A DNA stretch of 64,000 bases, from positions 22,523 through 86,522 of the forward strand of contig JAFFJZ010000139.1 in assembly GCA_018340375.1 (NCBI GenBank), written 5' to 3'. This document shows, in pieces, positions 1 through 11,099 of the stretch (the first letter of the stretch is position 1; the number at the start of each line of letters is the position of its first letter). The DNA is from Gonatopus flavifemur (taxonomy: Eukaryota > Arthropoda > Insecta > Hymenoptera > Dryinidae). The notes beneath the pieces were generated by a model. The model was not told where the DNA came from. It was given only the letters and a program-made list of their open reading frames with translations, and did not search any database. A program made the translations under genes and the position numbers.

Positions 1-686
1 AGCTCCCTATCCCGTTCCGCGCATTCTAACTTATGAAGACGATACGATATATCTCTGAGGGAACTAACGTTAGGGGATGCGCTAGATGTTACAGAATCAA
101 TATTGAATTCAGAAAAACGTTTTTCGAACACATTACATTTGGATTTGATATCCGAGATGTCAATATTCATGTTAGTTATGTCCTTAGAGAATCAATCTGA
201 TTTTTCTCTTATGGACGTGTTTGCACTTGAAATGGCTTCGACCTCCTCTTCTACATTAGATAACCGGGAGGAAAAAACATTAATATCATGTGATAGTTCT
301 CTAAATTGAGTTGTACATTCATTTCTAAAAGATGGGAGCTGATTTTGTATAGCCAAGTTTTGTTCATTTTGTTCGATTACCACGGCATTTAGTTTTTTGA
401 AATCCGAGGAAAGTGAATTTATATGTTTTAGAATATCACGTAACGAAGGCTCAGTGTCTGATTATTCATCATCAGACGGATCAGAGGTATTCACAACATT
501 GGTAGATGTCTGTATCGTTTCCATTTTACCCTCGCAAGTAACTAACTGATTCTCATTATCAAGTGCTTTATGAAGTTTTGTACATTTTGTATGAAATAAT
601 TTCAAACATAAGGTACATTGCACTGCTGTGGTTTTGATTTCTTTTTTACAACTCTTACAGAGCCATTCGTTGGATCTAAGACTCAT
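1..686 (-). pseudogene. Non-LTR retrotransposon ORF1 remnant (PHD-type zinc finger plus coiled coil)
   Basis: Reading leftwards from an ATG at 684-686, the first 30 residues hold a C-x2-C ... C-x2-C ... H-x2-C pattern (WLCKSCKKEI, then QCTLCLKLFHTKC), as in PHD-like fingers of ORF1 proteins of R1/Jockey/CR1-type non-LTR elements. An acidic tail follows and then a long heptad-like stretch (EQNEQNLAIQNQLPSF, RLSNVEEEVEAISS) that looks like a coiled coil. Two in-frame stops interrupt it, near 462-464 and near 189-191, and the frame then continues to the window edge. Such ORF1 proteins bind the element RNA and form the RNP; this is family knowledge. The endonuclease/RT ORF2 would lie beyond the left edge and is not seen. 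The non-LTR assignment is moderately sure and the clade is not. Confidence 0.6.
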
Positions 687-1375
687 TTTTTATACTGTAA
701 GACGAGTATTATTCCAGTATCTGTCAATATGCAAACATATATCTAATATCAGCTGATTATAATGTAAACACTGAGAGTCTAAAACTCGGTTGACGCACTT
801 CTCTATAGGAAACTATTGCGCACCGACGATTTGGAATACGTGAGTGAGAGAACTTACGTCAGCAAGAGAGAACACACTACAGTTTTTGCTGTGTACACAT
901 CAGAATTGAACTTGCATAGCAGACAATAATTCAGGATGGTTTCTCAGGGTTCATGAGGATCACGGTGCTTATCAGTGGTATAGAAGATAGCCAATACCCT
1001 TAGTTTATCCTGAGTGACGTCAACAAGGGTAGCCAGTCGCGTGATGTAGAGGAGATCGATGATCGATGATCGCATCGGCGCAATGCTTTGTTGACTTTGT
1101 GTAATCGAGTAATATGGCAGCGCTCACGAAATGACAGATGATCAACAATGTTTCCCGCCAAGAACCATACCTATGCACTATGTCAACGATTCACACAGAA
1201 TTCTTTTTCGCTCGCCACTAGCTTGATAACGAGACTAGAGTCTTTTTTACTCAGTATTATGGATAACCAGTGCTCACGAAAAGAAACCCAGCACAAATGT
1301 GTAACATAGAAATCATTAAATTGCCTGTATTAGCAATAAATATTGAGAGCGAGGTAATAGTGGTATCGTTGTACT
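687..1375. other. No gene seen; possible 5' UTR of the ORF1 remnant
   Basis: This stretch lies upstream of the minus-strand ORF1 start and could be its 5' UTR or flanking DNA. It contains a short GATCGATGATCGATGATCGC repeat near 1055-1075 but no convincing reading frame. Confidence 0.3.
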
Positions 1376-1377
1376 TA

Positions 1378-1500
1378 CAGAGAAAGAGAGAGAGGAGGAG
1401 GGTGGAGAAGGGGGAAGTGGGAGAGGGGGGAGGGGGAATGAGTGTGATGAATGGACGGATGGGTGGTATCTCTCTCTCTCTCCCGCTCTCTCTCAGGTGT
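1378..1500. repeat. Purine-rich low-complexity tract with GA/CT runs
   Basis: The tract is made of AGAGAGGAGGAGGG-like purine runs, followed by a CTCTCTCTCT microsatellite near 1470-1495. The open frame crossing it is a by-product of the low complexity. Confidence 0.8.
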
Positions 1501-1619
1501 GAAAGAGTAGGTTAAGTCTAGTTCTCAAGCTTAGGGTTAGGTGGAAGTGATAGAATAAGAGGGGTGTATTGTGAGGGAGGGCGGCGCTCACAAAGATTGT
1601 AAGTGGGCGCCGAAGAAAA

Positions 1620-2170
1620 AGGGATAAATCTATACATACATACATAAGACTTCTACAATAACATTTTATCTTTTCTATGCTGAACGTAGTACATCAACAA
1701 AAAAACTTGATTTGGAATGAATTTGAAATGAAAAAGTTGATTCGAAAACTACCATATGAATTCGTACATAGTTTCTGAATAAAAATTTTCCATGACTCAC
1801 TGAATCATAATGGTCAGTTGATTTGAAAACTCCTGTATGGATTTGCACAAAGTTTCTCAAGATGTTTCATGACTTACTGAACCTTTAGAAATTACTTTGA
1901 ACGAATTTAATCCATAATTACGCGATCCCTGAATCCCTATGGGACAGAATATGTTTGTTTTATTATCAACATGTATTGAGAATAGGAATTTGTGAGAATA
2001 CAGATATTTAGGATTGATCATATTCATAAATAGACTCATTTGAGAAGAAAGATATTTACGAATGGAGATATTTGAACACAGACTGAATGGAGAATAGAGG
2101 AATATCTCTTTTCTCAAATATTTCTATTCCTTTTCTTGAATAACTATATTTCTGAATATTTTTACATTCG
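1620..2170. repeat. AT-rich dispersed repeat related to the AGAATAGAGATATTT family
   Basis: Phrases such as ATATTTAGGATTGATCATATTC, AATAGACTCATTTGAGAAG and GAGAATAGAGGAATATCTC also occur, diverged, in the inverted arms at 41,650-41,885 and 46,907-47,290. I take this as one old member of a dispersed repeat family. No coding capacity is seen. Confidence 0.45.
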
Positions 2171-2193
2171 ATGAGTCTATTCTTAAGAGTATC

Positions 2194-2382
2194 CCATTGA
2201 CCCCACAGTTACTAAATCTCTCTACCCAAAATACTCGGAAATAATTCGATAAAATAGAAAAACTCAACCAACCAGACCCTTTATTGGTACGTAACAAGGT
2301 CTAGCTGGTTGATTTGTTCCATTCTATTGAATTGTCAAAGAGTATTTTGTGTTGAGAGATTTAGTAACTCTGGGGTCTATGG
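2194..2382. repeat. Foldback MITE, about 190 bp
   Basis: The left arm CCATTGACCCCACAGTTACT continues through AAATCTCTCTACCCAAAATACTC. Its inverted complement is on the right, ending in TAACTCTGGGGTCTATGG, with arms of about 80 bp. No ORF is present. The superfamily is unclear because no clean target duplication is seen. Confidence 0.75.
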
Positions 2383-2725
2383 AATGTTCAAAATGTATCC
2401 AAAGTGATTCATGATCATTGAAAAGCAATATTGTATCGAATATCTAAACCATTTGATATTCATGATATTTGAGAATTGGATCATTCCAAAACCAGGATGA
2501 GTAAAAATAAATATGGAGGTTTGTAAGAACGCAAATATAATCCAGCTTGAATGGAACAACTGAGAAGATGGAACTTTGAAAGACAACATTCAGAATGAAT
2601 TGTCACATCCAGTCAAGTTGACTCTGTAGTTGTCCTGTAGCAATTTCTATAATCAGAATATTGTATCTGCCCAATTTTCGTCGAGTTGATCCTAAACAGT
2701 CTCTCTAATTGTTCGTCAATTGGTC
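2383..2725. other. No gene or repeat recognised
   Basis: This is AT-rich sequence between the foldback repeat and the tandem array. I see no recognisable protein or structure. Confidence 0.4.
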
Positions 2726-2734
2726 GGTGGAATG

Positions 2735-3165
2735 CACCCGATGCAAAGATTTGTGGTATATCCACTGCGCTCCTATCTTTTCTGCATTTTCCTTCAACGC
2801 TACCTAATAATCACGGTAGGATTTAACGTACAGATGTATGGTACATCTACATCCTTCTTGCTTTTTCTTCATCCACCGATGATTCTGTTGGAAGAATCTG
2901 ATAATGGTATTATTCAACACAAGGACTTGTATATCCACTGCACTCCCGCCTTTTCTTCATTTTCCTATGACGCTACCTAATGACATTGATCATTGTGGTA
3001 CATAACATAAAGATATATGGTACATATGCATCCTTCTTGCTTTTCCTTCATCTACCTGTGATTCAATTGGGAGACTCTGATATTAGTGTACCTAACGCAA
3101 GGACCTGTGGTATATCCACTGCACTCCTGCGTTTTCTTCATTTTCCTTCTACGCTACCTGGTTGA
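2735..3165. repeat. Degenerate tandem repeat, unit about 178 bp
   Basis: The phrase TATATCCACTGCRCTCC recurs at about 2,756, 2,933 and 3,112. The intervening phrases, such as ACCTAATGACATTGATCA and GCATCCTTCTTGC, recur in the same order. A diverged single unit lies at about 4,060-4,200 (CTACCTGATGATATTGATCG). Short frames in this region follow the repeat and are unlikely to be genes. Confidence 0.7.
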
Positions 3166-4050
3166 GCGCCTACCGAAGGGCTATCATTCCAGCATAGCCA
3201 AGTATAGACGGAAGGAACCAAGGGCTAGCGAAGGAGGCAAGAATTCGCTTACGTGCTTGCAGATCCCCCCCTTCAAATCAGTCGTGCGACAATTACTCAC
3301 GGTGAAACTACGTTCGACAAGCGAAATAATTAACACGTGTGTCCATATCGTACCGGGGCACGATTCAATATCCAAGTCATCTCTCCGCTCGTTATTCCGT
3401 GTTTCTCCTCAACGAACGAATCCTCTTAAACGTGTGGATACCTGAAATTTCCGCAACCTCATCTCCAGAAGGATTCAACGCGGATAAGAAAGAGTAAATA
3501 GGAACGGTTCCATATTCGTCATCGCATGCCGGCCACCGACTCGTCGAACGGTACCGTACTCTTTTACTCCTCTGGCCAGAAGTTAGCTTCATTCCTGTAT
3601 TTTACGGGTAAATCCAACCCCTCACGTAGTAGTGTGAGACATTATTTTATTTGATCATAGATGGGTAGTTGTAGTTAGTAGATTAATGTGAATTTCATAA
3701 TCTGGTTAGTTTACCATGGTGTTACCGTGCCTTTCAACTGGAACACGACACGAATTACATAAATTCCATACCTCATGAAAACACCTTGAGTGTGAAGGAA
3801 TTGAATGTTTAATAGGTTAAGATTTTCTTAGCGGGTTTTCTATATACTTGGCTATACGTTGGGTTGTAGATGGGAATTATTTTCAATTACATAGATATGA
3901 AATGAAACTTCACGTCTCTTGAATTATTTCGAAGAACTTCGGGAATATCCCAAAACGCTTCTCCTTACCCACCATACAGTCCGCTATTCATTAAAGTCTA
4001 CTCCGCTTTCAATAAAGTCTCTCAAATTCATTTCGTTTTTTTTTTCTTAA
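3166..4050. other. Unassigned stretch without a convincing gene
   Basis: 3,166-3,600 is more GC-rich than its surroundings and has overlapping short frames on both strands, none recognisable. It could be a solo LTR or other repeat, but I see no direct-repeat boundary. 3,600-4,050 is AT-rich and featureless to me. Confidence 0.3.
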
Positions 4051-4359
4051 CATTTTGTCAGCATGGCGAAGGCCGCAACACTACCTGATGATATTGATCG
4101 TGGTGGTACGTACCATACAGATGTATATTATACCTGCATCCTCTCTACCTTTTCTTGATTCACCTGTAATTTTACTCAGAGAATCTACGGAAACCATTTT
4201 GTACATAGTTCATAATTTTGATTCGAATGACATATTTCAGTATACCTGCAGTGCTCGGTGACTAACCTTATTTTCGAATGTTTTCCGAATTCACTATAAT
4301 TGAATTCACATTTATCATCTATTCACCATTCTGTTTCATCATTTGTTCACGATTCTGAT

Positions 4360-4705
4360 TGCAGAATAGTGGATACTAGCAGACTGTCCATTTGAGATTA
4401 CGGTATATCCATTATACTTTTGCCTGTGAAGAAATAGCAAATAAACCTGATTAATCACCCTTGAGCAGGCTTGGTATGATCTTTTTCATCGATTGCCTAC
4501 GATCCTGATTGGAGAAATCGACAGTGAAGCCTTCCGAAGTAGCTGGTCATCTAGTTTTGATCAGCTACTTCGGGAGGCTCCAGTAGTTGACTGTCCGTCA
4601 AAACTGATGATATATATCCCTGACTTTCTGGTATGTGGAGGAATTGCAAATAAACTTCAACCTTTTCCCTTGAGCATGCTCGATATGATCCATTCAATCA
4701 TTTTC
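4360..4705. repeat. Tandem duplication enclosing a perfect 12-bp hairpin
   Basis: The phrases GCAAATAAACCTGATTAATC and CCTTGAGCAGGCTTGGTATG near 4,437-4,475 recur about 205 bp later, diverged (GCAAATAAACTTCAACC, CCTTGAGCATGCTCGATATG). Between them CCGAAGTAGCTG and CAGCTACTTCGG form a stem with a short loop near 4,536-4,576. Confidence 0.55.
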
Positions 4706-4740
4706 CAACGACTCTAGCAGGTTCTCGATGAAGAAAGTGA

Positions 4741-5930
4741 TGACAGTGAAGCTAGCAGCGGCGAGCTAGCAGCCGAATGAACGAGGTTTTGACTCAGACT
4801 GTACACAAATGTATGCCTTTGGCAGAGGAGGAAGGAGATGGATATAGATCGGGGATAGCGCGTGATTCTTATGTAATTTGAGACGAGGAATCGATTGAGA
4901 TGGATTTCAAACGTAAAAATCGAGGTTTTCACGGGGTTTTGTGGAAATTACATATAAAAATCGTTACGGAGCGAGACATTGAGTGATAATTACGATGTCG
5001 GGACGGAGCCTTGATTTTTCCGGATTTTTTAGAATCATCAAACCTGATGGTTTGGAAGGTCCCAAATCCGATGGTATGCATGAAATTTTGGTACGCGGCT
5101 CCCTTAATACAGTTTTCGCCCGAAAAGATGACAAGTTTTTGGATTTTTCGATAAATCCACGTGAAAATGATGACACGACCAGACCCTGATTTTCTTAGAA
5201 TTTTTTGAATCATGCAATCTGATAGTTTGAGATGTCCTGAATCTCATGGTATGCATGAAATTTTGGTACGCGGCTTCCTTAACGGAGTCTTAGACCGAAG
5301 AAGTTGGCAGGACTTGGGTTTGACGAATCCATATTGAATTAACAGGCACGACGAAGCCTTGATTTTTTTGGATTTTTTTGAATGATCAAACCTGATAGTT
5401 TATAATGTCCCGGATCCGATGGTATGCATGGAATTTTGGTACGCGGCTCCCTTAATACAGTTTTCGCCCGAAAAGATGACAAGATTTTGGATTCTTCAAT
5501 AAATCCACGTGAAAATGATGACACGACCAGACCATGATTTTCTTAGAATTTTCCGAATCATGCAATCTGATAGTTTGAGGTGTCTCACATCTCATGATAT
5601 GCATACAATTCTGTTACGCGGCTTCCTTAACGGAGTTCCAAATCGGAGAAGTTAGCAGGGCTTGAGTTTGATGAATCCATATTGAATGAACACGCACGAC
5701 GGAGCCTTAATTTCCTCGGATTTTTCAGAATCATGAAACCTGATGGTTTGGAAAGTCACTCATCCGATGGTATGCATGAAATTTCGGTACGCGGCTCCCT
5801 TGATACAGTCTTCGCCCGAAAAGATGACAAGATTTCGAGCTTTTTGACAACCCCACGTGAAATCGATGACACGACCAGACCCTGATTTTCTTAGGATTTT
5901 TTTGATCATGCAATCTGATCGTCCGAAATG
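4741..5930 (+). repeat. Left long inverted-repeat arm with about 346-bp tandem units
   Basis: 4,741-5,007 is single-copy within the arm. From 5,008 the phrase GCCTTGATTTTTCCGGATTT recurs, diverged, at about 5,355 and 5,701 (spacings 347 and 346 bp). Each unit contains GATGGTATGCATGAAATTT and GTACGCGGCT half-units. The same sequence appears inverted at 33,625-34,757 and 27,880-28,095. Open frames in this arm are repeat artefacts. Confidence 0.8.
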
Positions 5931-6229
5931 TCCATAGACTGCACAATTCATGGTTCCAGAGGACCAATGTTCAGTAAACAATGTTGATCGCAGTCGTTCA
6001 CAAAACCCCATCGGAATTGTTGTCAGGATGTGTAGTTATGAAAAATCCATCTATTTGAAGGATTTTCAAAAATCCTGAGGTCCGTGGTAAGTGACACGGC
6101 TGGAAAATCCAAGAATCCGGAGCAGTATTCGATTGATAAGCAATTCTTGTTGATTATGATCCCTCGCGAAACCCCTCCAAAATTATTCGGATGATTAGGG
6201 TGTTTACTCCCGGAGATCTCTTTTCCTCT
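5931..6229. other. Non-coding sequence inside the composite
   Basis: This sequence lies between the left arm and the Transib-A target duplication. No reading frame or repeat is recognised. By position it would be the 3' flank of the Mutator-like gene before the Harbinger and Transib insertions. Confidence 0.3.
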
Positions 6230-6812
6230 CGTTGCACAGTGGGCCAGAAATCTAGTTGCGTGGCCAAAAACGATTCTTTTTCAAATTGATTGAAATTAAA
6301 TATAAACATCATAATTTGTTTCCATATACTTTGACACACTGAATCACAAAATATTGTTACTTTTGGTAGCTTAGGTCCCTCATAAAGGGCATTTTTATTT
6401 CAAATTTATGTTGAAAAATGAATGCATTGAGTTTATACATGCTCCGAACTCAATATCATTTCTCTAGACATTGCAGCAGTGCATATTTATCTTGTAATTG
6501 CATAATTCTGATGATATTTGTAAAGAAATAACATTTTCCATGCTATATTTTTAGTCTAATCATTTCAGTTTGTCTCATTTCATTGGGTTTTACTGCACTT
6601 CTGTACCTTTGAATTGAACCTTCCCCGAGCTTCCACTTCCAAATAAACAGAATGATATACCAAACTTTTCGTGAAAGAGTTCTCAACACTGTGGATATGC
6701 CCCTTTTGCCCGTTTTCATTCAGAAGTCAGAAAAATCGTATTTAATGTGAATGAAAACTCGTTACGTCAATGGGACAAATATTTGAACAAGTGGTAAAAA
6801 TTGAAAATTTCA

Positions 6813-7000
6813 TTAGAACCGTCTGGATTCTTGTGTACAGAGGTTTTTAGGGTTGCTGATTATGAATCTGAGGTCAGATTTTGCAAATTCAAGATGGCGG
6901 ATCCAATATGGCGGAATAAAATTTGAAAATTCATCAAATTTTCTTAACCCCATAAACACCAATTGTTGCCGTTTTAATGGACCATCAATGGTCCAACGAT
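6813..7000. repeat. Left sub-terminal repeat of Transib-A
   Basis: One unit of the shared sub-terminal motif: GTTGCTGATTATGAATCTGA, then ATGGCGGATCCAATATGGCG. It is followed by a small inverted repeat (AATGGACCATCAATGGTCCA). Related units lie in inverted orientation at the right end of the element and in Transib-B. Confidence 0.7.
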
Positions 7001-7658
7001 GCTGATAGCGGCCCTTTAATGGTCCTTTGAAACGCCAGTATTTGTGTGTGTTGGGAAGGTTCTTCGCTAGTGTTGCCGCGAGCCGCAAAACGAGCCGTAA
7101 CGAGCTTTAGATTTCAACTGGATTCAAATAGGACTATGAGACGTGAAAATTGTCTGAATACTTGGTTGGATGGTCCTATAGTCTCATTCAAAAGTTCATA
7201 TAAACTCGTAGTTCTGTAATTTGAATTTGCAACCGATTTCTACATCCAACAGCATAGGTCCAGCTCGAGTATAGATTGATTTAAAACTTTTTTCAATAAA
7301 GATATATCACAATTTGAACCTTCAAATTCAGTTGAAGGTCTGATAAATTGGATTTTGGGGCAATTTCGTTGACTAAAGAGCAGGTCACTTTGGATTCAGA
7401 TAATTCAAAACCTGGAATTCGTTACGGCTTATTTTGCGGCTCGCGGCAACATTACTCTTCGCTTATGATTCTGATGCGTTATATGCTATACAAAGATTAT
7501 CGGAGAAGTTCGGTTAATGGCACTTAGTTTATCACGTGACCCTCATCTTTCAGGATAAAGTGAGCATTTCATCAATATTCAGTCTTTTTCATTTTTGTAA
7601 GAGTCGATTCAATTTATAGCAGCTGGTGAATGTGGAAGTTTCGTTCCATGTGCATAGA

Positions 7659-9805
7659 ATGAAATTCACCAAAAGAGAAATTCTTGAGTTGCTTTCAAAT
7701 TCACCAAAAATATTCAGTTGTTACATACATATTAAATGAGCTCAATAAAAACGTAAGTGATTTTGATAAAAAAAAATATAGATTGTCTTGAGCTTGCATT
7801 ATCAACTATGAAAAGAAAACGGGATATAAAATTTGAGGCTGCAAATAGAATGACTGATAGATTTCTTTTGAAAAATAAAAAATGGCTTGATTCTGAATTT
7901 GTTTTACCTGATTTTATATTCAGATCCTCAGTAGCAGGTCCTGGTAGAAAATCTCTTGATTACACGGAGAAGTCTGATAGATCAAAAGACGATATGTTTC
8001 AGCTATTAGTGCTGCCAATGCTAATGATCCACAAAGACTTCTATCGGCTGCACGTCATGCAGCTGATGTATCTGGACAAAATGATGTGAAGGTAATACTA
8101 AATGAAATAACAAAAAGTCCCTCTCGTGCTTCTAAGGTGATGAAATTAATGAATATGGCACCGTCTTCAATTATAAAGAAAACTCCTTTAGAAGCTCTGG
8201 TTTTCTATTAGATCAATCTTTATCAAAGGAGACATACAATGCTATACGTCAAGAATCTAAGAATTGCGGAGCTGACATATGGCCAGCTTACAATAACTTA
8301 AGAGAAACTAAGAATATTTTGAGACCACCAAAAGATGACATTCTGATAAATGAACATATACCACAGGTTTCCGTTCAATCACTATTGAACCATACAAGTA
8401 AACGAATAGTCGAAATGCAAGAAGAAGTTTTACTGAGAGTGATGGATACATATGCATTAACAGAATCAGAATTTGTTTTAACATGTTCTTGGGGATTCGA
8501 TGGTAGCAGTGGTCATTCAAGGTATAAGCAACGTTTTAATATTGGTTCAGATAATGTCGGCTCAAATGATGAAAATATTTTTGCAACCACACTGATTCCT
8601 TTACAATTAACATGCCGAAATGGAGAGGTAATTTGGTACAATAATGCTTTACAATCTCCAAGATTTTGTCGTCCTATTAAATTAGAATTTATCAAAGAAT
8701 CAGCGGAAGTGATTCTGTCCCAAAAATTGGAAATTCAAAATCAGATTGATCAATTAAATACCTTGAGTATCGTGATGAGCAGTGACCATGAAATGAGAAT
8801 CCATTTTTCTATGCATTTAACTTTGATTGATGGAAAGGTATTGCAAATCTTAACAAACACCAAATCCTCACAGAGCTGCCCTATTTGCAAATCTACTCCA
8901 AAACAATTTAATATTATAGAGAATATTCTTGGGCAAACAAACACTTTTCTTCCTGATCAGAACTCACTTCAGTATGGTGTGAGTCCGTTACATGCATGGA
9001 TTAGATTGTTCGAATGTTGTTTGCACATAGCCTATCGGATGAATGTGAAAAAGTGGCAGCTCAGAACTTATGAGCAGAAAAAGCTGTTTGCAGAACAAAA
9101 AGCTCAAATACAAAAATCCTTACATGATAAATTAGGTCTAATAGTCGATAAACCAAAATCAGGTGGTAGTGGTAGTACTAACGATGAAAACACGGCGCGT
9201 AGAGCATTCCAAAATGCAGATGTTTTCGCTGACTGCTTGAACATTGATTATCAGTTGGTGCATAACTTTAAAATTATTCTCATTTTTCTTTCTTGCCAAC
9301 TCCCTGTCAACGTAAAAAATTCCAAGAGTTCTGTATGGATACAGCGAAATTATATATTCCTCTCTATCCATGGTACCCTATGCCATCCACAGTTCATAAG
9401 ATATTAGTTCATGCTGGAGACATAATGAAATACTGTGTTCTACCAGTAGGTATGTTTGGAGAAGAGGCATCTGAATCTCGTAATAAAGACTATAAAAGTT
9501 TTAGACTCAACCATAGTAAACATTGTAGCAGGGAAGCGAATTTGGAAGATTTGTTTTATCGCATAATGGATTCCTCTGATCCAATTGTATCCAACATGAG
9601 TATCATATCTCGAATTCGCAGAAGGAAACGATTGCCATTATCAGTGGAAGTCAGACAGCTACTTTCGATAGATGACAGAGATAGTGATGATGATGATAAT
9701 GATGAGTGCAAAACAGGAGATGTGGAACAGACTGAATTTAATTTTTTCGATGAATTGTTAGATGGGGTAGAATTATCTGATGAAGAAATCAGTGATAATG
9801 ATTGA
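7659..9805 (+). pseudogene. Transib-A transposase, copy 1, frameshifted
   Basis: This is the same gene as the intact frame in copy 2, starting at the corresponding ATG. It keeps the catalytic context GFDGSSGHS, the LIDGK segment, the C-x2-C knuckle, the VHKILVH motif and the EEASESRNKD motif. Reading is broken by single-base losses or gains in short homopolymers: near 7,710-7,715, in the A-run near 7,770, at TCAAAAGACG near 7,985, at GGTTTTCTATT near 8,205 and at GTAAAAAATTCC near 9,315. The acidic C-terminus is retained. It would be inactive as read, but the indels are of the kind sequencing or assembly can produce. Family identity is very sure; functionality is uncertain. Confidence 0.88.
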
Positions 9806-10401
9806 ATAAATATTAATCATAAATGATTGAAAAATGTTAACAAAACCATAAAAAAAACAAAAAAAAAGACAAACATTAAAAAAAGACAAAAAAAAATACA
9901 AAAAATAAGTGATAGAAAAAATACAAAAAAAAGTAAATAAAAAAAATACGGGATGTAAATTCGGACTAGGAGCCTCCTTGTGGCACATCCTGGGTGCATA
10001 ACTGCAGCGAATCTTAGCCGTGAATCAAGTTGTATAACTGAATTGCCGTTGCTTCAAAAAAGTAAAGTGTGTGTATTTGGAAGGTATCTTATAGAATTTT
10101 TTCTGTAAGAAAAGACAACTTTCGACGAAAAATTCATTGATAATTCGTAATTAGCAGCCTAAAAAACTCTAAATGACATTGTTCTCGCACACTTCATGAA
10201 TTTCAATAATTTTGGATATCATATCGATTCCATCATCTTGAATTCCAAATTTTGTACCTAATGTGTAGAATTCACAACCTTGGCCACCACCAAACAAAGG
10301 ATTTCATTTCAAATCTTCGGAAATCATGTAGGTCCCACAATTTTAAATGAGGAATTTTGACATCGAATTCGAAGCCAGCGATCCCAAAAACCTCTTAGTG
10401 A
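9806..10401. other. Transib-A 3' non-coding region with A-rich tract
   Basis: After the stop comes a run of AAAAAAA-interrupted sequence at 9,850-9,950, then non-coding sequence shared by all three Transib-A copies. No second gene is seen. Confidence 0.6.
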
Positions 10402-10626
10402 CACAGTAAAAAATTTTTCGTCATTGTGTAAAGTGTTAAAATTTGTGTGTCAAATATTCCACATTTGCGAGTGTTGATTCAACACCATCATTGTGTTAAC
10501 ACAAATGGATTCAACACAATCGTTTGTGTCAACACAACGATTGTGTTGAATCAACACTCTAGAATGTTAAATATTCAACACACAAATTTTAACACTTTAC
10601 ACAATGACGAAAAATTTTTTACTGTG
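10402..10626. repeat. 225-bp foldback MITE carried by Transib-A copy 1
   Basis: It begins CACAGTAAAAAATTTTTCG and ends with the inverted complement, ...TTTTTTACTGTG. The interior repeats TTGTGTTGAATCAACAC-type palindromes, so nearly the whole unit folds back. It is present at the same place in all three copies, so it entered the family before they spread. No clear target duplication is seen. Confidence 0.85.
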
Positions 10627-10639
10627 GAAGAGCCAAAGG

Positions 10640-11035
10640 GAATTCAATGGATTTGAAAATGAAAATCCGTCGTGTTGGAACCGCTATATGGAATTTTTCA
10701 AATTTGAATACAGTTTCGAAATCAGTGACCTTGAAAACCCCTCAGGAAAAAATTTCCAGGAAATTCGGTGAATTTGAGCATTTAAACTCGCCATATCAAA
10801 TCCGTCATGTTGAATTCCCGAAATCTGGCAACAGATCCGTGATCAGCGACCCTGGAAACCCCTGGAAAAGAATTTTCAAGGAATTCGGAGAATTTCAACA
10901 TTTGAGCCCGCCATATTGGATTCGCCATGTTGAATTTTCCCAATCTGACTGTAGATTCGGAATCAGCGAACTCAAAAACTCTTATATGCCAGGTTTAGAA
11001 CAATTCCGACGACATTTTTAATTTTGGCCACTTTT
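10640..11035. repeat. Right sub-terminal repeat array of Transib-A
   Basis: Three units of about 120 bp each contain an ATCAGCGACC-type phrase and a CGCCATATTGGATTCGCCAT-type phrase. They are inverted relative to the left unit at about 6,890 and related to the arrays in Transib-B. Confidence 0.75.
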
Positions 11036-11099
11036 CCAGCTACCTGGCCCACTGTGCGTTGGTCAGTCTGTTCAATGAAAACGTATGATTGATCAAGTG

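Larger units (their letters stand above)
6235..11056 (+). mobile_element. Transib-A copy 1, complete, TSD CGTTG
   Basis: The element begins CACAGTGGGCCAG and ends CTGGCCCACTGTG. It is flanked by CGTTG at 6,230-6,234 and 11,057-11,061, a perfect 5-bp target duplication as expected for Transib. Length is 4,822 bp. It carries one transposase gene in plus orientation, broken by single-base deletions. A 225-bp foldback MITE lies at 10,402, and sub-terminal repeats with the GGCGGATCCAATATGGCGG motif lie at about 6,890 and 10,640-11,030. It is nearly identical to copy 3. Confidence 0.93.

Noticed and set aside
1270..1515. 81-codon frame with RKRERRRVEKGEVGEGGGG
   Set aside because: It crosses a purine-rich microsatellite; the composition explains the open frame.
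5008..5930. A CRISPR-like or other spaced repeat array
   Set aside because: Units are about 346 bp and tandem without unique spacers, and the context is eukaryotic. It is a minisatellite in an inverted arm.
9773..9999. Phe-rich minus-strand frames near 9,773-9,999 and 60,075-60,301
   Set aside because: They are complements of the A-rich 3' tract of Transib-A, repeated in each copy; not membrane proteins.
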